A stretch of 64,000 nt of DNA from Acidobacteriota bacterium (GCA_016715115.1 JADKBM010000011.1:434001-498000), one strand, 5' to 3'. Shown: positions 47,799 through 57,307, numbered from the stretch's first letter. Notes: a model not told the origin generated them from the sequence alone. Program-made: numbers and translations.

Positions 47799-48230
47799 CT
47801 ATTTCTTCTGGATCTCTTTGCGGATCAGCTTGACGAGATCCTTGATCTCCTGTTCTGATATCTTGCCTTTGAAGGCCGGCATTCCTTCTTCCTTGTCGCC
47901 GTTGTTGATGATGTCGATAAAATCGTTGTCGGGCTCGTTCTTCATCTTCTCGGACGTCAGATCGGGGACCTTGATCTTAACGCCGTCGACGTCTTTTTCG
48001 CCGCCGGTGCCGTTTTCTTTATGACATCCGACGCACTTTTCGGAAAAGATCTTTTTGGCGGCGGCGAGTTCATCCGGGGTCGGCACCGCCGCGGTCGGGG
48101 ATGCGCTGGGGGCGGTGTTCTTCGCCGTGTTGGTCGTCGAAGTCGTCGAGTTGTTCGCCGTGTTGCCGCACGCGGCAACAAGAATCGCAAACGCCACGGT
48201 TACAAACAGAAGTTTCGCAAATTTCATCAT
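47799..48230 (-). CDS. Small c-type cytochrome lipoprotein
   Basis: A 143-residue exported protein with lipobox LVAAC at residues 18-22, a Thr/Asn/Pro-rich linker, and a class I cytochrome c domain: FSEKCVGCHKENG holds CxxCH at residues 66-70 and EEGMPAFKG the Met ligand. It is a membrane-anchored one-heme electron carrier, plausible donor to a terminal oxidase or alcohol/sugar dehydrogenase. It is monocistronic, divergent from the next gene, and ends next to the heptamer array. Confidence 0.92.
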   Translation of the reverse strand: MMKFAKLLFVTVAFAILVAACGNTANNSTTSTTNTAKNTAPSASPTAAVPTPDELAAAKKIFSEKCVGCHKENGTGGEKDVDGVKIKVPDLTSEKMKNEPDNDFIDIINNGDKEEGMPAFKGKISEQEIKDLVKLIRKEIQKK

Positions 48231-48360
48231 AATTTCTCCAAAGTTAGTTCAAAGTTTCAAAGAGTTTAGCCCAGCGAGGGCGAGAACGCAAAATCCGGTG
48301 GCCGCTGTTTGTTTGTTTTTGCGGGCCGAAAATTATACGATACGGACAACTCATAAAATC

Positions 48361-49398
48361 ATGAACAAAGCTGGGGAAATAATCTCAATTAGTCCGAAGT
48401 GCGCGATCCCGAATGGCGAAATCGTCATCGACTGCGCTGATTTTCAAATCGACGAGGCCGGCGACCGCGCCGTCTATTTCGACGATATTGCCGGGAGAAT
48501 TCTGGCGGCATCGTCGCGCCGTTTGATCGTCTCCGTACCCGAGGGGCTGACGTCGACGGACGTTTCCGTCCGCCTCGAGTCAGGCGGCGACCGGAGCGCC
48601 CCGGTTTCGATGACTGTCGGGACGAAACTGGTTGACGAGATGCATATCGTCGCCAATCCGGCGGTCGACCCGAAGGACGACGCGTTGATCGTGACACGGT
48701 CGGGTTCACGAGGGCAGCAACTTCCGGTGACGTTGTTCAGGCTCGATTCCGACGGGTTCATATCCGATATGGCCGCCGACGTTTTGAACCCGACGTCCGT
48801 CGCGTTTGACGCCAAAGGAGATATGTTCGTCACGAACCGCGCCGATGGGGAAGTCTGCCGTGTGGTTCGCGATGAAGAGATCGTCACGTTTTCGACCGGA
48901 CTTGGAACCGCAACCGGACTCGCGTTCGATCAGGCCGGAACGATGTACGTCGGCGACCGCGCCGGAACCATCTATCGCGTCTCCGATTTCGGAAATCCGG
49001 AGGTCTTCGCGACGCTCGAATCATCCGTCGCGGCATATCATATGGCTTTCGGAATCGACGGGCGGCTATATGTCACGGCACCGGGCCTGTCGAGTTTCGA
49101 CGCGGTTTACGCGGTCGAGTCAAGCGGTTTCGAAACCAAGTATTTCCGGGGACTCGGACGTCCGCAAGGCCTGGCCTTCGATGAGCACGGCGATCTCTAC
49201 GTCGCGGCGTGCCTCGGCGGTAGGCGCGGGATCGTCAAGATCACCGAAGCCGGCGAATCCGCAGAGGTCTTTGTTGCCGGCAACAACGTCGTCGGACTTT
49301 GCTTTACAAGGAAAGGCGAAATGCTGGTCGCTACAAATCTAGCGGTTTACAGACTGCCGGTCGGCATTAGGGGAACGCTTTTGAAAGCGGAAAAGTGA
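48361..49398 (+). CDS. IPT/TIG-like domain plus NHL/SMP-30-type propeller protein
   Basis: A 345-residue protein. The ATG at 48361 is preceded by no signal peptide; upstream in-frame codons overlap the divergent cytochrome gene. Residues 1-90 look like an IPT/TIG Ig-like domain (IISISPKCAIPNGEIVIDCA ... VSVPEG). Residues ~105-335 have six propeller-like repeats: LNPTSVAFDAKGDMFVTNRA, GTATGLAFDQAGTMYVGDRA, AYHMAFGIDGRLYVTAPG, RPQGLAFDEHGDLYVAACLG. Such folds occur in gluconolactonase/SMP-30-like and scaffold proteins. Substrate unknown. Confidence 0.8.
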   Translation: MNKAGEIISISPKCAIPNGEIVIDCADFQIDEAGDRAVYFDDIAGRILAASSRRLIVSVPEGLTSTDVSVRLESGGDRSAPVSMTVGTKLVDEMHIVANPAVDPKDDALIVTRSGSRGQQLPVTLFRLDSDGFISDMAADVLNPTSVAFDAKGDMFVTNRADGEVCRVVRDEEIVTFSTGLGTATGLAFDQAGTMYVGDRAGTIYRVSDFGNPEVFATLESSVAAYHMAFGIDGRLYVTAPGLSSFDAVYAVESSGFETKYFRGLGRPQGLAFDEHGDLYVAACLGGRRGIVKITEAGESAEVFVAGNNVVGLCFTRKGEMLVATNLAVYRLPVGIRGTLLKAEK

Positions 49399-49427
49399 AA
49401 AAGGGGAAAAGCAAAGGGAAAAAAGAA

Positions 49428-49464
49428 GCAGGCGGCGCTTGATGCGCGGCCTGCTTACTTTTTT
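49428..49464 (+). terminator. Rho-independent terminator
   Basis: GCAGGC-G-GCGC-TTGAT-GCGC-G-GCCTGC hairpin followed by TTACTTTTTTG, 30 bases after the propeller gene stop. Confidence 0.8.
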
Positions 49465-49509
49465 GATTGACGCTTTCCAATCGGTCGAAACCTACAAGTT
49501 CTCCCGGAA

Positions 49510-50679
49510 TTACTGATCCGGGGTCGGGGTCGGGATCGGGGTAGGTTCGGTTCGCTTCTTCAGTTGCGGCGGGCCTTCCTGTTTGTCGGGGTTGTCGCCG
49601 GGCGTCGTCGTCGACGGCGAGTCCTGGTCGGGCTGACGGCGTTTAAGTGTCGGCTTGTTGACCTCGGTGTCGTCAACATCGACGTTGACCCCCGCCTTGA
49701 TGTTCGAAAGCCTCATCAGATGGGCCTTGACGCGCTGAAATTCGGACGTGCTGATTATGTATTCTTCTTTTTCCGGGAACCGTCCGAGCAGCAATAGGCT
49801 GGCGTCACGCCGCTCGACCGACTGCGGGTGCGTCGAAAACAGCTTCGAAAGCGCGTTCTGCTTTTTGCGGTTCTGCGAAGCGAGTTTTTCGAACATCGAT
49901 GCCATTGCCTGCGGATCATAGCCCGCGGCATAAAGATACTGGACGCCGAGTTTGTCAGCCTCTTCTTCCGCCCCGCGACTGAATTTGAAGAACGCGAGCG
50001 CCTGCGCGATTCCGGCCGTGTTCTGAAGGATCGAACCGGCGATGCCGCCCGTAAAGATGATGCCGGCGAGGATTCCGTAGCCGATGAATTGGCCTTTGCC
50101 GGCGTTCTCCATCGCGTGACGCGCGGCGACATGCGCGATCTCGTGCGCCATCACGCCGGCTAATTCCGATTCATTGTCCGCCGCGAGGATCAAACCCTTG
50201 TTGACGAAAAAGAACCCGCCGGGAAGCGCGAACGCGTTGACTTCGTCGCTGTCGATGACCTTGATCGTGAACGGGATCTTCGCATCCGAATGAAGGACGA
50301 TGTTTTGCCCGACGCGATTGACGTATTCGGTCACCATGTCGTCTTCGATCATCTTCGCGGATTGTTCGACTTCAAGCGCGAGCTGCCGTCCGATCTGCAC
50401 TTCCTTTTCCTGCGATCCGCCGAGCCAACCCCAAAACTTGTCCCCGCCGCCGTTGATATTGCGTTTTCCGATCATTTCCGGATTCTCGTTCGTCGAGAGC
50501 GGCTTTTTCCCGTCGGTCTGCGGCGTCGGCGTCGGCTTCTTTTCTTTCTTGCCGTCCTTGGACGTTTTGTCATCCGTGGTTTGGGCGTTGACCGTCAACG
50601 GCACAAACGCGGTCGCGCTCATCAAGAACGCGATCAGCAGAAAAAACGCTCCAAGCTTCCGGGTCAATGTTGTTTGCAT
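49510..50679 (-). CDS. M48-family metalloprotease
   Basis: A 389-residue exported protease with signal FFLLIAFLMSATAFVPLTVN. The peptidase M48 domain (~95-290) has AGVMAHEIAHVAARHAMENA with HExxH at about residues 176-180 and EEEADKLGVQYLYAAGYDP holding the third zinc Glu. HPQSVERRDA is the family's downstream His block. The C-terminus is Pro/Thr-rich (TPIPTPTPDQ). It resembles BepA/YfgC-type periplasmic enzymes that watch over outer-membrane proteins, but without TPR repeats. Confidence 0.92.
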   Translation of the reverse strand: MQTTLTRKLGAFFLLIAFLMSATAFVPLTVNAQTTDDKTSKDGKKEKKPTPTPQTDGKKPLSTNENPEMIGKRNINGGGDKFWGWLGGSQEKEVQIGRQLALEVEQSAKMIEDDMVTEYVNRVGQNIVLHSDAKIPFTIKVIDSDEVNAFALPGGFFFVNKGLILAADNESELAGVMAHEIAHVAARHAMENAGKGQFIGYGILAGIIFTGGIAGSILQNTAGIAQALAFFKFSRGAEEEADKLGVQYLYAAGYDPQAMASMFEKLASQNRKKQNALSKLFSTHPQSVERRDASLLLLGRFPEKEEYIISTSEFQRVKAHLMRLSNIKAGVNVDVDDTEVNKPTLKRRQPDQDSPSTTTPGDNPDKQEGPPQLKKRTEPTPIPTPTPDQ

Positions 50680-50923
50680 ATTCCTTGCTCCTTGATCTTT
50701 GGCAGATTACGAATTCTAACGTTTTCGTCGGTCTGAAATCAATGCCTCTTTGATGCACGTGCGACTGCGGAAGTTGGCAAATGCGGTGCCTGATCAGAAA
50801 AAAATCAATGAATGATTGTTAAAACTGTTTGTTAAAACCAAAAAAACTGCTAGAGTATTAATGCCGAACTCTTTTTCGGCCCCGCTTTTGCTATACCCAT
50901 TCCGCGCCAACCGTCAGAATCAG

Positions 50924-53900
50924 ATGAAACGGATCAATGAAAAGGTCAAGGATTTAGTCGAGGTCAGAAACTTCAGAAGCTTGCAGGATTTCTTCAAGGA
51001 CCCGGCCGAAACCCTGACTGCCTATCAGTTTACCGACACGACCGCCGATATGATGTCGAAGTGGCTCGACCGCGTATCGGACGTCCAGCCCGAAGGCGGG
51101 CATTCACTCGCGCTTGCGGGCTATCGCGGCGTCGGCAAGAGTCATTTTCTGGCAACTCTCGGAGCGATCCTCGGCCAACCCGAACTGCGTTCACGCATTT
51201 CGAACCACCACGTTTCGGCGAGCACGCAAAGGCTCAAGCGCCGCCGCTATCCGGTGACTTTCGTCAAGCGCGGAACTGCCGCGACGCTGCTTGACGAACT
51301 GCGCGCAGCGATCGCGGCGACGTTCTCGGTTCCGGCCAACGAGGTTTCACAGGATCTTTTCGAACTCCTATCGATGGCCGCCGAAAAGTCGGTTGAAATG
51401 CCGTTCATCCTGATCATCGACACCGCTCTCGAGCGCTCGGCACGCGTTGCGCGGAATGATGGCGAGATACTCGGTTCGATCGCCACACATTGCAAGAATC
51501 TCAACATCTTCGTCGGCGTCGCGCTCGACGACGACATCGCCGGCGCCGATGGCGTCAATCTCGCGATCTCGAGGTCGTTCGCCATCGACTATCTCGACCA
51601 GGAGCACCTTTACCGGATCGTCGATACGCACGTTTTTCCGAAGACCCGGCAGACGCAGTCGTTGATCCACGATATCTACGGTTACTTCCGCGAGGTGCTG
51701 CCCCATTTTCGCTGGAGCGAACAACGCTTCAGCGCGCTCTATCCGCTTCATCCGATCATTCTCGAAGTCTCGCCGTACATCAGATTCTACGCGCCGGAAT
51801 TCGCGCTTCTCGGATTCGCCTCCGAAGCCGGAAACCGTGTCCTCGGCCGTCCCGCCAATTCGCTGATCGCCCTCGACGAAGTATTCGATTGCGCCGAGTC
51901 CGATCTGCGCAAGGTCGATGACCTGAACGACGCGTTCGCCGCGTACGACAAACTGAATGCGGAGGTCGTAGCGCACATTCCGGTGATGCAGCGACTGCAG
52001 GCGAAATTGATCTTGAAAGGCCTGCTGCTGCTGTCGCTCGACGGAAACGGCACGACGGCGGGTGAGATCAGCGCGGCGATGCTTATCTTTGACGAATCGA
52101 ATCCGCTCTCAAGTTCAAAAGCCGTTGAAGATCTGCTCGAGAAATTCGTTTCGGTGCTTCCGGAGCGGATCCAAAGAAAGGCCGACGACGGACGCGAGGT
52201 CCGTTACAGCCTCAAGGTCAGCGTCACCGACGATCTCAACAACGCGCTGGCCGACGCCGTGGCGACAATCGCGACCGACGTGGTTCCGCAGATCCTCCGC
52301 AAAGTCGCGCGCGAAAGTTTCTCGGACTGGACATTCAACGAGGATCCGGGACTCAAGACGGTGAACTGGACCGATGCCCAGATCGCCTGGCGCGGAGGCT
52401 TGCGCCGCGGTCGGATCTGCTGGAACATCGACCATCCCGGGGCGGCAGCCGACGCACTGCCGTTGAACTCGGAATTCATCGACTGGATCGTTTTCATTAC
52501 CGCCGAGAATTCGCCGATCCCGGCCGTGGCATCCGGCAAATCGATTCCCGAAGTTTACTGGCAGCACGCGCCGTTGCGTCCGGACGAGATCGAGACGATC
52601 CAACGGTATTTCGTTCTTCTTAACGACCGGGCGTTGCGAGAATCTTACGGAGACCAACTCCGAACCGTCGGTCATTCGCATAGCCACGCGGTTGAGAAGA
52701 TCTGGAAACGTATCTTCCTTGAGGATGGCAAGCTTGTAATTCAAGGGCTGGACTACAATTTCACGGAGACGGCGCGAAACGCCGGAGCGCTGACGGAGAT
52801 CTTCTCGGAAATGCTCGAACCGCTGTTCGAACTGGAGTTTCCGGCGCATCCGCGTTTCACCCAAACGCTCGGGATGACCGAGGTCTCATCGCTGGTTCAC
52901 GATCTTTTCAGCGGCGCCCGTCAGAATCTGCCGGAGGTTCAGCACCTTGCCGAAGTATTCGCTTACCCGCTCGGATTGGTGACCGAGCGCGGATCGCAGT
53001 TCGTTCCGGAGACGGAGGACGCGATTCTCGGATTGCCGCTCGCGAGGCAAGTGCTGGAACTCGTCGAAGACGCCGGAAACGAAACGGTTCTGCTGAGATC
53101 GATCTACGAAACGCTCAAACGCCCGCCCATCGGACTTGTGCGCGAGGCGCAGCATCTGGTTCTGGCCGCGCTCGTCGCCAACCGCAAGATCGAATTCGTA
53201 ACGACCAAAGGCGACCGCATCAACCGGCGTTCGCTCGATCTGAGGATCATCTGGGACGACATCGAGGGTATCGCCAAGCCGTCCGGGGTCGCGTACACAT
53301 CCGAACGACTGACAAAATGGGCGAAACTCGTCACGACCAACGATCGGATTCGCTCGATCGAGGATCAGGCAGATCGAGCCGTCGCCGTCGATGCGCTCAA
53401 GGTCTGGCTCGCCGACTGGCAGTCGGCAAGGTTGCTCGACCGTTTCGAAGAACTTCCCGACGAGATCCTTAACACGCGAATCTGGCGGCTTTCGGTCCTC
53501 GCGGAGAAGAGTTTCGGCTCGGTCGCACGGTCGGTTACGGCGGTCATTGAAGGCTCGATCACGCTTGACGACGGACTTCAGCGAACCGCCGATGCGTTTA
53601 CCGATTCCGAGGAAGAGTTCTTCGCACGGACTCAGGATCTGGTGGTTCTTGAGGATTTTATCAGCGGCACGAAACGCCGCGAGGAGATCTGGTCCTATGT
53701 GGCAGTTTGCGAAACCACCGAGGATGAAAAGATCGAATTCTTCCGTGAAAAGCTACTGGCGGTGATCGGTGAAACGATCAACAATCCGAACCAACTCGTG
53801 AACCGCGAAATGGAAAACTTTTGGCAGTCGTTTCACACCCGGTACTCCGAACATTTCGCGAGCAAGCACGATATGGTGATGAAATCGCATCATCTTCAGG

Positions 53901-54478
53901 AACGGTTCGACGAGATAATGCGCGGCGACGATTGGTGGGAATTCGAGAACCTTTCAAAACTCCCCGTGTTCCCGAATCATTACTGGCGTCAGGCGCAGGA
54001 GATTTGCCGGCAGTTTCGCGAACTCGATTGCCGTTTCAGCGTCCGCGATATGCTCAAGACGCATCCGTTTTGCGCCTGTTCGTTCAATCTCGCGCAGATT
54101 CGCGAGTGGGAGCGACTTCCGCAAAAACTGGAGGAGACTATCGCCGGAGCGCGTGCGAGTTTCCGGAAGATATTGCTGCTGCTACGCGAGAACATCGTTC
54201 AATTGATCTCGCATTTCGCCAAAAAAGACTTTGACGGCGAATACGCGATCGCCGCGGACAGGCTCTTGAAGGTTTTTGCCGCCGGCCAGGAGATTCCGCC
54301 CTTGAACAATGCCGAACTGATAATTCTTCAGAAGGTTTTCGAAAAGATCCCGACAACGCTGCTCTACAGATCCTCATTCCCGGCAACGAGCGACTATGTC
54401 AGCCGCGACGAACTGGCCGAGATCACACGCAATTGGCTCAACGAGATTCCGGATCTGCCGGCGCTGGTCAAGATCTGA
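50924..54478 (+). CDS. Very large P-loop ATPase, DUF6079/BREX (BrxC/PglY)-like, tentative
   Basis: An 1184-residue cytoplasmic protein from the ATG at 50924 (MKRINEKVKDLVEVRNFRSL), the start that most resembles DUF6079/PglY-type ATPases; an ATG at 50861 would add 21 residues. LAGYRGVGKSHFLATL (residues ~64-79) is a Walker A loop and PFILIIDTALERSARVAR (around 158) a Walker B-like strand, though the usual Asp-Glu reads Asp-Thr. The rest is predominantly helical with a conserved-looking YPLHPIILEVSPYIRFYAPE segment and no other domain I can name. BREX partners (methylase, PglZ, BrxL) are absent, so it is a solitary ATPase. It is followed by an AAC(6')-like gene after 60 bases. Confidence 0.7.
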   Translation: MKRINEKVKDLVEVRNFRSLQDFFKDPAETLTAYQFTDTTADMMSKWLDRVSDVQPEGGHSLALAGYRGVGKSHFLATLGAILGQPELRSRISNHHVSASTQRLKRRRYPVTFVKRGTAATLLDELRAAIAATFSVPANEVSQDLFELLSMAAEKSVEMPFILIIDTALERSARVARNDGEILGSIATHCKNLNIFVGVALDDDIAGADGVNLAISRSFAIDYLDQEHLYRIVDTHVFPKTRQTQSLIHDIYGYFREVLPHFRWSEQRFSALYPLHPIILEVSPYIRFYAPEFALLGFASEAGNRVLGRPANSLIALDEVFDCAESDLRKVDDLNDAFAAYDKLNAEVVAHIPVMQRLQAKLILKGLLLLSLDGNGTTAGEISAAMLIFDESNPLSSSKAVEDLLEKFVSVLPERIQRKADDGREVRYSLKVSVTDDLNNALADAVATIATDVVPQILRKVARESFSDWTFNEDPGLKTVNWTDAQIAWRGGLRRGRICWNIDHPGAAADALPLNSEFIDWIVFITAENSPIPAVASGKSIPEVYWQHAPLRPDEIETIQRYFVLLNDRALRESYGDQLRTVGHSHSHAVEKIWKRIFLEDGKLVIQGLDYNFTETARNAGALTEIFSEMLEPLFELEFPAHPRFTQTLGMTEVSSLVHDLFSGARQNLPEVQHLAEVFAYPLGLVTERGSQFVPETEDAILGLPLARQVLELVEDAGNETVLLRSIYETLKRPPIGLVREAQHLVLAALVANRKIEFVTTKGDRINRRSLDLRIIWDDIEGIAKPSGVAYTSERLTKWAKLVTTNDRIRSIEDQADRAVAVDALKVWLADWQSARLLDRFEELPDEILNTRIWRLSVLAEKSFGSVARSVTAVIEGSITLDDGLQRTADAFTDSEEEFFARTQDLVVLEDFISGTKRREEIWSYVAVCETTEDEKIEFFREKLLAVIGETINNPNQLVNREMENFWQSFHTRYSEHFASKHDMVMKSHHLQERFDEIMRGDDWWEFENLSKLPVFPNHYWRQAQEICRQFRELDCRFSVRDMLKTHPFCACSFNLAQIREWERLPQKLEETIAGARASFRKILLLLRENIVQLISHFAKKDFDGEYAIAADRLLKVFAAGQEIPPLNNAELIILQKVFEKIPTTLLYRSSFPATSDYVSRDELAEITRNWLNEIPDLPALVKI

Positions 54479-54538
54479 CGCGCGCGAAGGCAAACAGTTT
54501 GGCGTAAACCGCGAAGATTGCTAGAATCATCGCAGACA

Positions 54539-54997
54539 ATGGCCGACCACCCCTACACCGTGCGCCCGTTCAAGGAATCGGATCTCTCCGAGTGGCTTCG
54601 TCTGCGGCGGAATCTCTGGGACGAATTGTCGGAGGAGGATCACAAGAGCGAAATGCTCGAGATTTACGAGCACTCCGATTCGCAGTTCGTCGTCGTCTGC
54701 GAGGTAGATGACGGACGTCTCGGGGGATTTCTCGAAGCGAGCATCAGACCGTTTGTCGAAGACTGCGAAACCGATCATGTCGGGTATCTCGAGGGTTGGT
54801 TTGTCGAGCCGGAGCATCGCTTGAGCGGCGTCGGGCGAGAACTTGTCAGCGCCGCCGAAAGCTGGGCGCGCGGGAAGGGTTGCACCGAAATGGCGTCCGA
54901 TTCCGAGGTCGGCAACGATCTCAGTCTGCAAGCGCATCTGAAACTCGGCTACGAAGTCACTTCCCAACTGGTCCATCTTCGAAAGGAACTCGACTGA
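54539..54997 (+). CDS. GNAT acetyltransferase, aminoglycoside 6'-N-acetyltransferase-like
   Basis: A 152-residue single-domain GNAT enzyme; ATG at 54539 (MADHPYTVRPFKESDLSEWL). EASIRPFVEDCETDHVGYLE followed by GWFVEPEHRLSGVGRELVSA forms the acetyl-CoA strand and loop (R-x-x-G-x-G/A, here Ser-Gly-Val-Gly) and ASDSEVGNDLSLQAHLKLGY the end of the fold. The CET/LEGW/ASD pattern is that of AAC(6')-I-type enzymes, which acetylate aminoglycosides. It is chromosomal and lies beside no mobile element, so it may act on another amine. The next gene follows after 2 bases. Confidence 0.8.
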   Translation: MADHPYTVRPFKESDLSEWLRLRRNLWDELSEEDHKSEMLEIYEHSDSQFVVVCEVDDGRLGGFLEASIRPFVEDCETDHVGYLEGWFVEPEHRLSGVGRELVSAAESWARGKGCTEMASDSEVGNDLSLQAHLKLGYEVTSQLVHLRKELD

Positions 54998-54999
54998 CG

Positions 55000-56028
55000 A
55001 TGAAAAAGCGACGAAACCCAAACTCGGGAATTGCATTTGTCTTTGGGATCATTTGTGCGTTTCTGATCTTGTGTCCGGTGGTTTTGGGGCAATCCGGAAA
55101 TCAGAGTTTTCCGACTCCGCTGAGGGCCAATGAAGTCAGCGGATCGATTCCGGCGCGTGACATCGGGGATGCGCGTTTGACGACGCATTTTTATGCATTC
55201 AACGGAAATCAGGGCGATATCTTCATCAATGTCGTGACGAAGAACTTCGACGGCGACATCGATGTCTTTACGGCCGATACTCTCAAGCCGCTGACGAAGA
55301 TCGTCGTTTATTCGGACGCTTCGGACAACGAAACGGGCCGCGTGATCTATCTGCGCCAATCACAGAAACTGATTCTGCGAGTCGAAGGACGGACGCCGAA
55401 TGACGAACCGGCGACATATCGCTTGAAGTTTGCCGGAAGTTTCGCGCCGTCGAACGACATCGCCTTGACCGACGACCCGAAGGATCCCGAAGTTAAGTCG
55501 AAGAGCGATTCCGACGTCACCGTGAATTCGGTCGGGACGATCGTCGCCGTCAGGCCAAAGCCGACGCCGAAACCGGTCGAGCGCAAGATCGAAAAGCCGT
55601 CCAAGAAAGCGGACGATCAATCCGCAAAGACCGATGTCAGGCCACAGGAAACGGAAACGAAATCTCCGGCCGAAGCCAAGACCGAGAAACTCCCCGACGC
55701 CGAACCGTCCGCGAAGCCTGAAGTTGTCGTCACCGATAAGTTGCCGAAGGAAGCGTCGCCAAAGACGACGGCGACCGTCAAACCCAAAACGCCGCGGACA
55801 AAGACTCCGGCCAAGGTCGTTCCAAAAGCGGTTGAGACTCCCAAAGAACCGAATCCGCTTGAGAGCATTCGCCTGATCGTTCTCTTTAAGGACGGCGCCC
55901 GGATCGAGCGCCCGATGAGCGATGTTGTGAAGGTGAGCGTCGACAAGGGAATTCTGACGATCATCCACAAAGACGGCTCGATCGGCCGATATTCGATCCT
56001 CGACGTCGCCAAGATGACGATCGAATGA
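55000..56028 (+). CDS. Secreted protein with PPC-like domain and Lys/Pro-rich linker
   Basis: A 342-residue exported protein; the ATG at 55000 opens a signal (GIAFVFGIICAFLILCPVVL) after a basic start. Residues ~45-155 resemble a bacterial pre-peptidase C-terminal (PPC) beta sandwich (HFYAFNGNQGDIFINVVTKN, ILRVEGRTPNDEPATYRLKF). Residues ~185-285 are a Lys/Pro/Glu/Thr-rich linker. The last ~55 residues (RLIVLFKDGARIERPMSDVV ... LDVAKMTIE) form a small beta domain. No enzyme motif. It is probably a cell-envelope protein; co-transcription with the acetyltransferase looks incidental. Confidence 0.7.
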   Translation: MKKRRNPNSGIAFVFGIICAFLILCPVVLGQSGNQSFPTPLRANEVSGSIPARDIGDARLTTHFYAFNGNQGDIFINVVTKNFDGDIDVFTADTLKPLTKIVVYSDASDNETGRVIYLRQSQKLILRVEGRTPNDEPATYRLKFAGSFAPSNDIALTDDPKDPEVKSKSDSDVTVNSVGTIVAVRPKPTPKPVERKIEKPSKKADDQSAKTDVRPQETETKSPAEAKTEKLPDAEPSAKPEVVVTDKLPKEASPKTTATVKPKTPRTKTPAKVVPKAVETPKEPNPLESIRLIVLFKDGARIERPMSDVVKVSVDKGILTIIHKDGSIGRYSILDVAKMTIE

Positions 56029-56173
56029 CGACTCAAGTCTCACCCGGTTTCGAGGCGACGCGGGATTTGGTACCTGCCGACCGGCTGAAAATCAACACCG
56101 AAAACGCTCGGTTGCGTCGCTCAATTGGAAACCGGGAAATGGAAGTGCGTCTGAACTTAGCGTGGCTTTGCGG

Positions 56174-56551
56174 TTACAGAACATAACGCTGCCATTCAAG
56201 GCGTCCCTTGCTGCCGAAGTTGATCAAAAGACCGACCCGGAGTTTTGTTGCCTTGAGATAGTTGATGATTTGGGCGGTCTCAATCGACGTCAGTTGTGAA
56301 AGCGCTTTGATTTCGACGATGATCTTGTCATCGCAGACAAAGTCCGGGATGTATTCTTTCTCGAGAAGCTGATTTTTGTAAAACAGTTCGAGCTTCCGTT
56401 TTGGGTCAAAATCGATTGAGCGAGAGGCGAGTTCGAGTTGAAGCGATTCCTGATAAACAGGTTCGAGAAATCCGTTTCCAAGTTCGCGGTGAACCTCGAT
56501 CGCGGCGCCGACGATCGCATATACCTCTTCGCGATAGAGAAGTTTATCCAT
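56174..56551 (-). CDS. GxxExxY protein (PD-(D/E)XK nuclease-like)
   Basis: A 125-residue protein. GNGFLEPVYQESLQLEL contains the name-giving G-x-x-E-x-x-Y, and YIPDFVCDDKIIVEIKAL is the D-x(7-9)-E-x-K core of PD-(D/E)XK nuclease-like folds. Such genes are common and of unknown role in environmental bacteria, frequently near repeats. Directly upstream of it (56606-57307) lies a 700-base array of 120-143 bp repeats. Confidence 0.9.
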   Translation of the reverse strand: MDKLLYREEVYAIVGAAIEVHRELGNGFLEPVYQESLQLELASRSIDFDPKRKLELFYKNQLLEKEYIPDFVCDDKIIVEIKALSQLTSIETAQIINYLKATKLRVGLLINFGSKGRLEWQRYVL

Positions 56552-56605
56552 TTTGTGAGTCTCCTGATTGTAAGAATTTGCTCCGCTGTTTGAGGTTGGA
56601 GCCTA

Positions 56606-57307
56606 GTTTATCCACGAAGATACACGAAGTTCACACGAAAAGGAAGACCAAAAACGGCAAATCGCGGACACGCACGGCGTGGAAACGGGTCAGGCAAAAG
56701 ATTCTTCGTGTGATCTTCGTGTCGCTTCGTGGTTCAATAAATGCCGGTTCTATCATCCGGGAAGGCACACGAAGTTCACATGAAGGCATAGCAAAAACCG
56801 CAGATCGCGGACACGCACGGCGTGGAAACGGGTCAGGCAAAAGATTCTTCGTGTGATCTTCGTTTCGCTTCGTGGTTCAATAAATGCCGATTCCATCATC
56901 CGCGAAGGCACAAAGGCAAAAACCAGATCGCGGACAGCCCGGCGGGTAGACGAACGCCAAAGATTCTTCGTGTGATCTTCGTGTCGCTCGTGGTTCAATA
57001 AATGCCGGTTCTATCATCCGCGAAGGCACGAAAGGCATAAAAACCGCAGATCGCGGACAAGCCCGGCGGGTAGACGAATCAGCCAAAAAATTCTTCGTGT
57101 GATCTTCGTGTCGCTTCGTGGTTCAATAAATGCCGGTTCTATCATCCGCGAAGGCACACGAAGGCATAGCAAAAACCGCAGATCGCGGACAAGCCCGGCG
57201 GGTAGACGAATCAGCCAAAAAATTCTTCGTGTGATCTTCGTGTCGCTTCGTGGTTCAATAAATGCCGGTTCTATCATCCGCGAAGGCACACGAGGTTCAC
57301 ACGAAGA
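56606..57307. repeat. Tandem array of five 120-143 bp units beside the GxxExxY gene
   Basis: Five copies of an anchor TTCTTCGTGTGATCTTCGTG followed by TCGCTTCGTGGTTCAATAAA begin at about 56701, 56844, 56964, 57090 and 57222, each followed by ATGCCGGTTCTATCATCCG and an ACACGAAGG. Two spacer types alternate (CACGCACGGCGTGGAAACGG and ACAAGCCCGGCGGGTAGACG). CTTCGTGT and ACACGAAG are inverted within a unit. The small open frames in it are not genes. Confidence 0.9.

Noticed and set aside
47332..47833. Repetitive ORFs (GIWDLGF..., SRFQIRD...) that look like repeat proteins
   Set aside because: Direct translation of the 14-mer and heptamer DNA arrays; open in several frames on both strands, with no start context.
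56606..57307. Possible CRISPR array
   Set aside because: Units are 120-143 bp with long conserved parts and recurring spacers; no short identical repeats with unique spacers and no cas genes.
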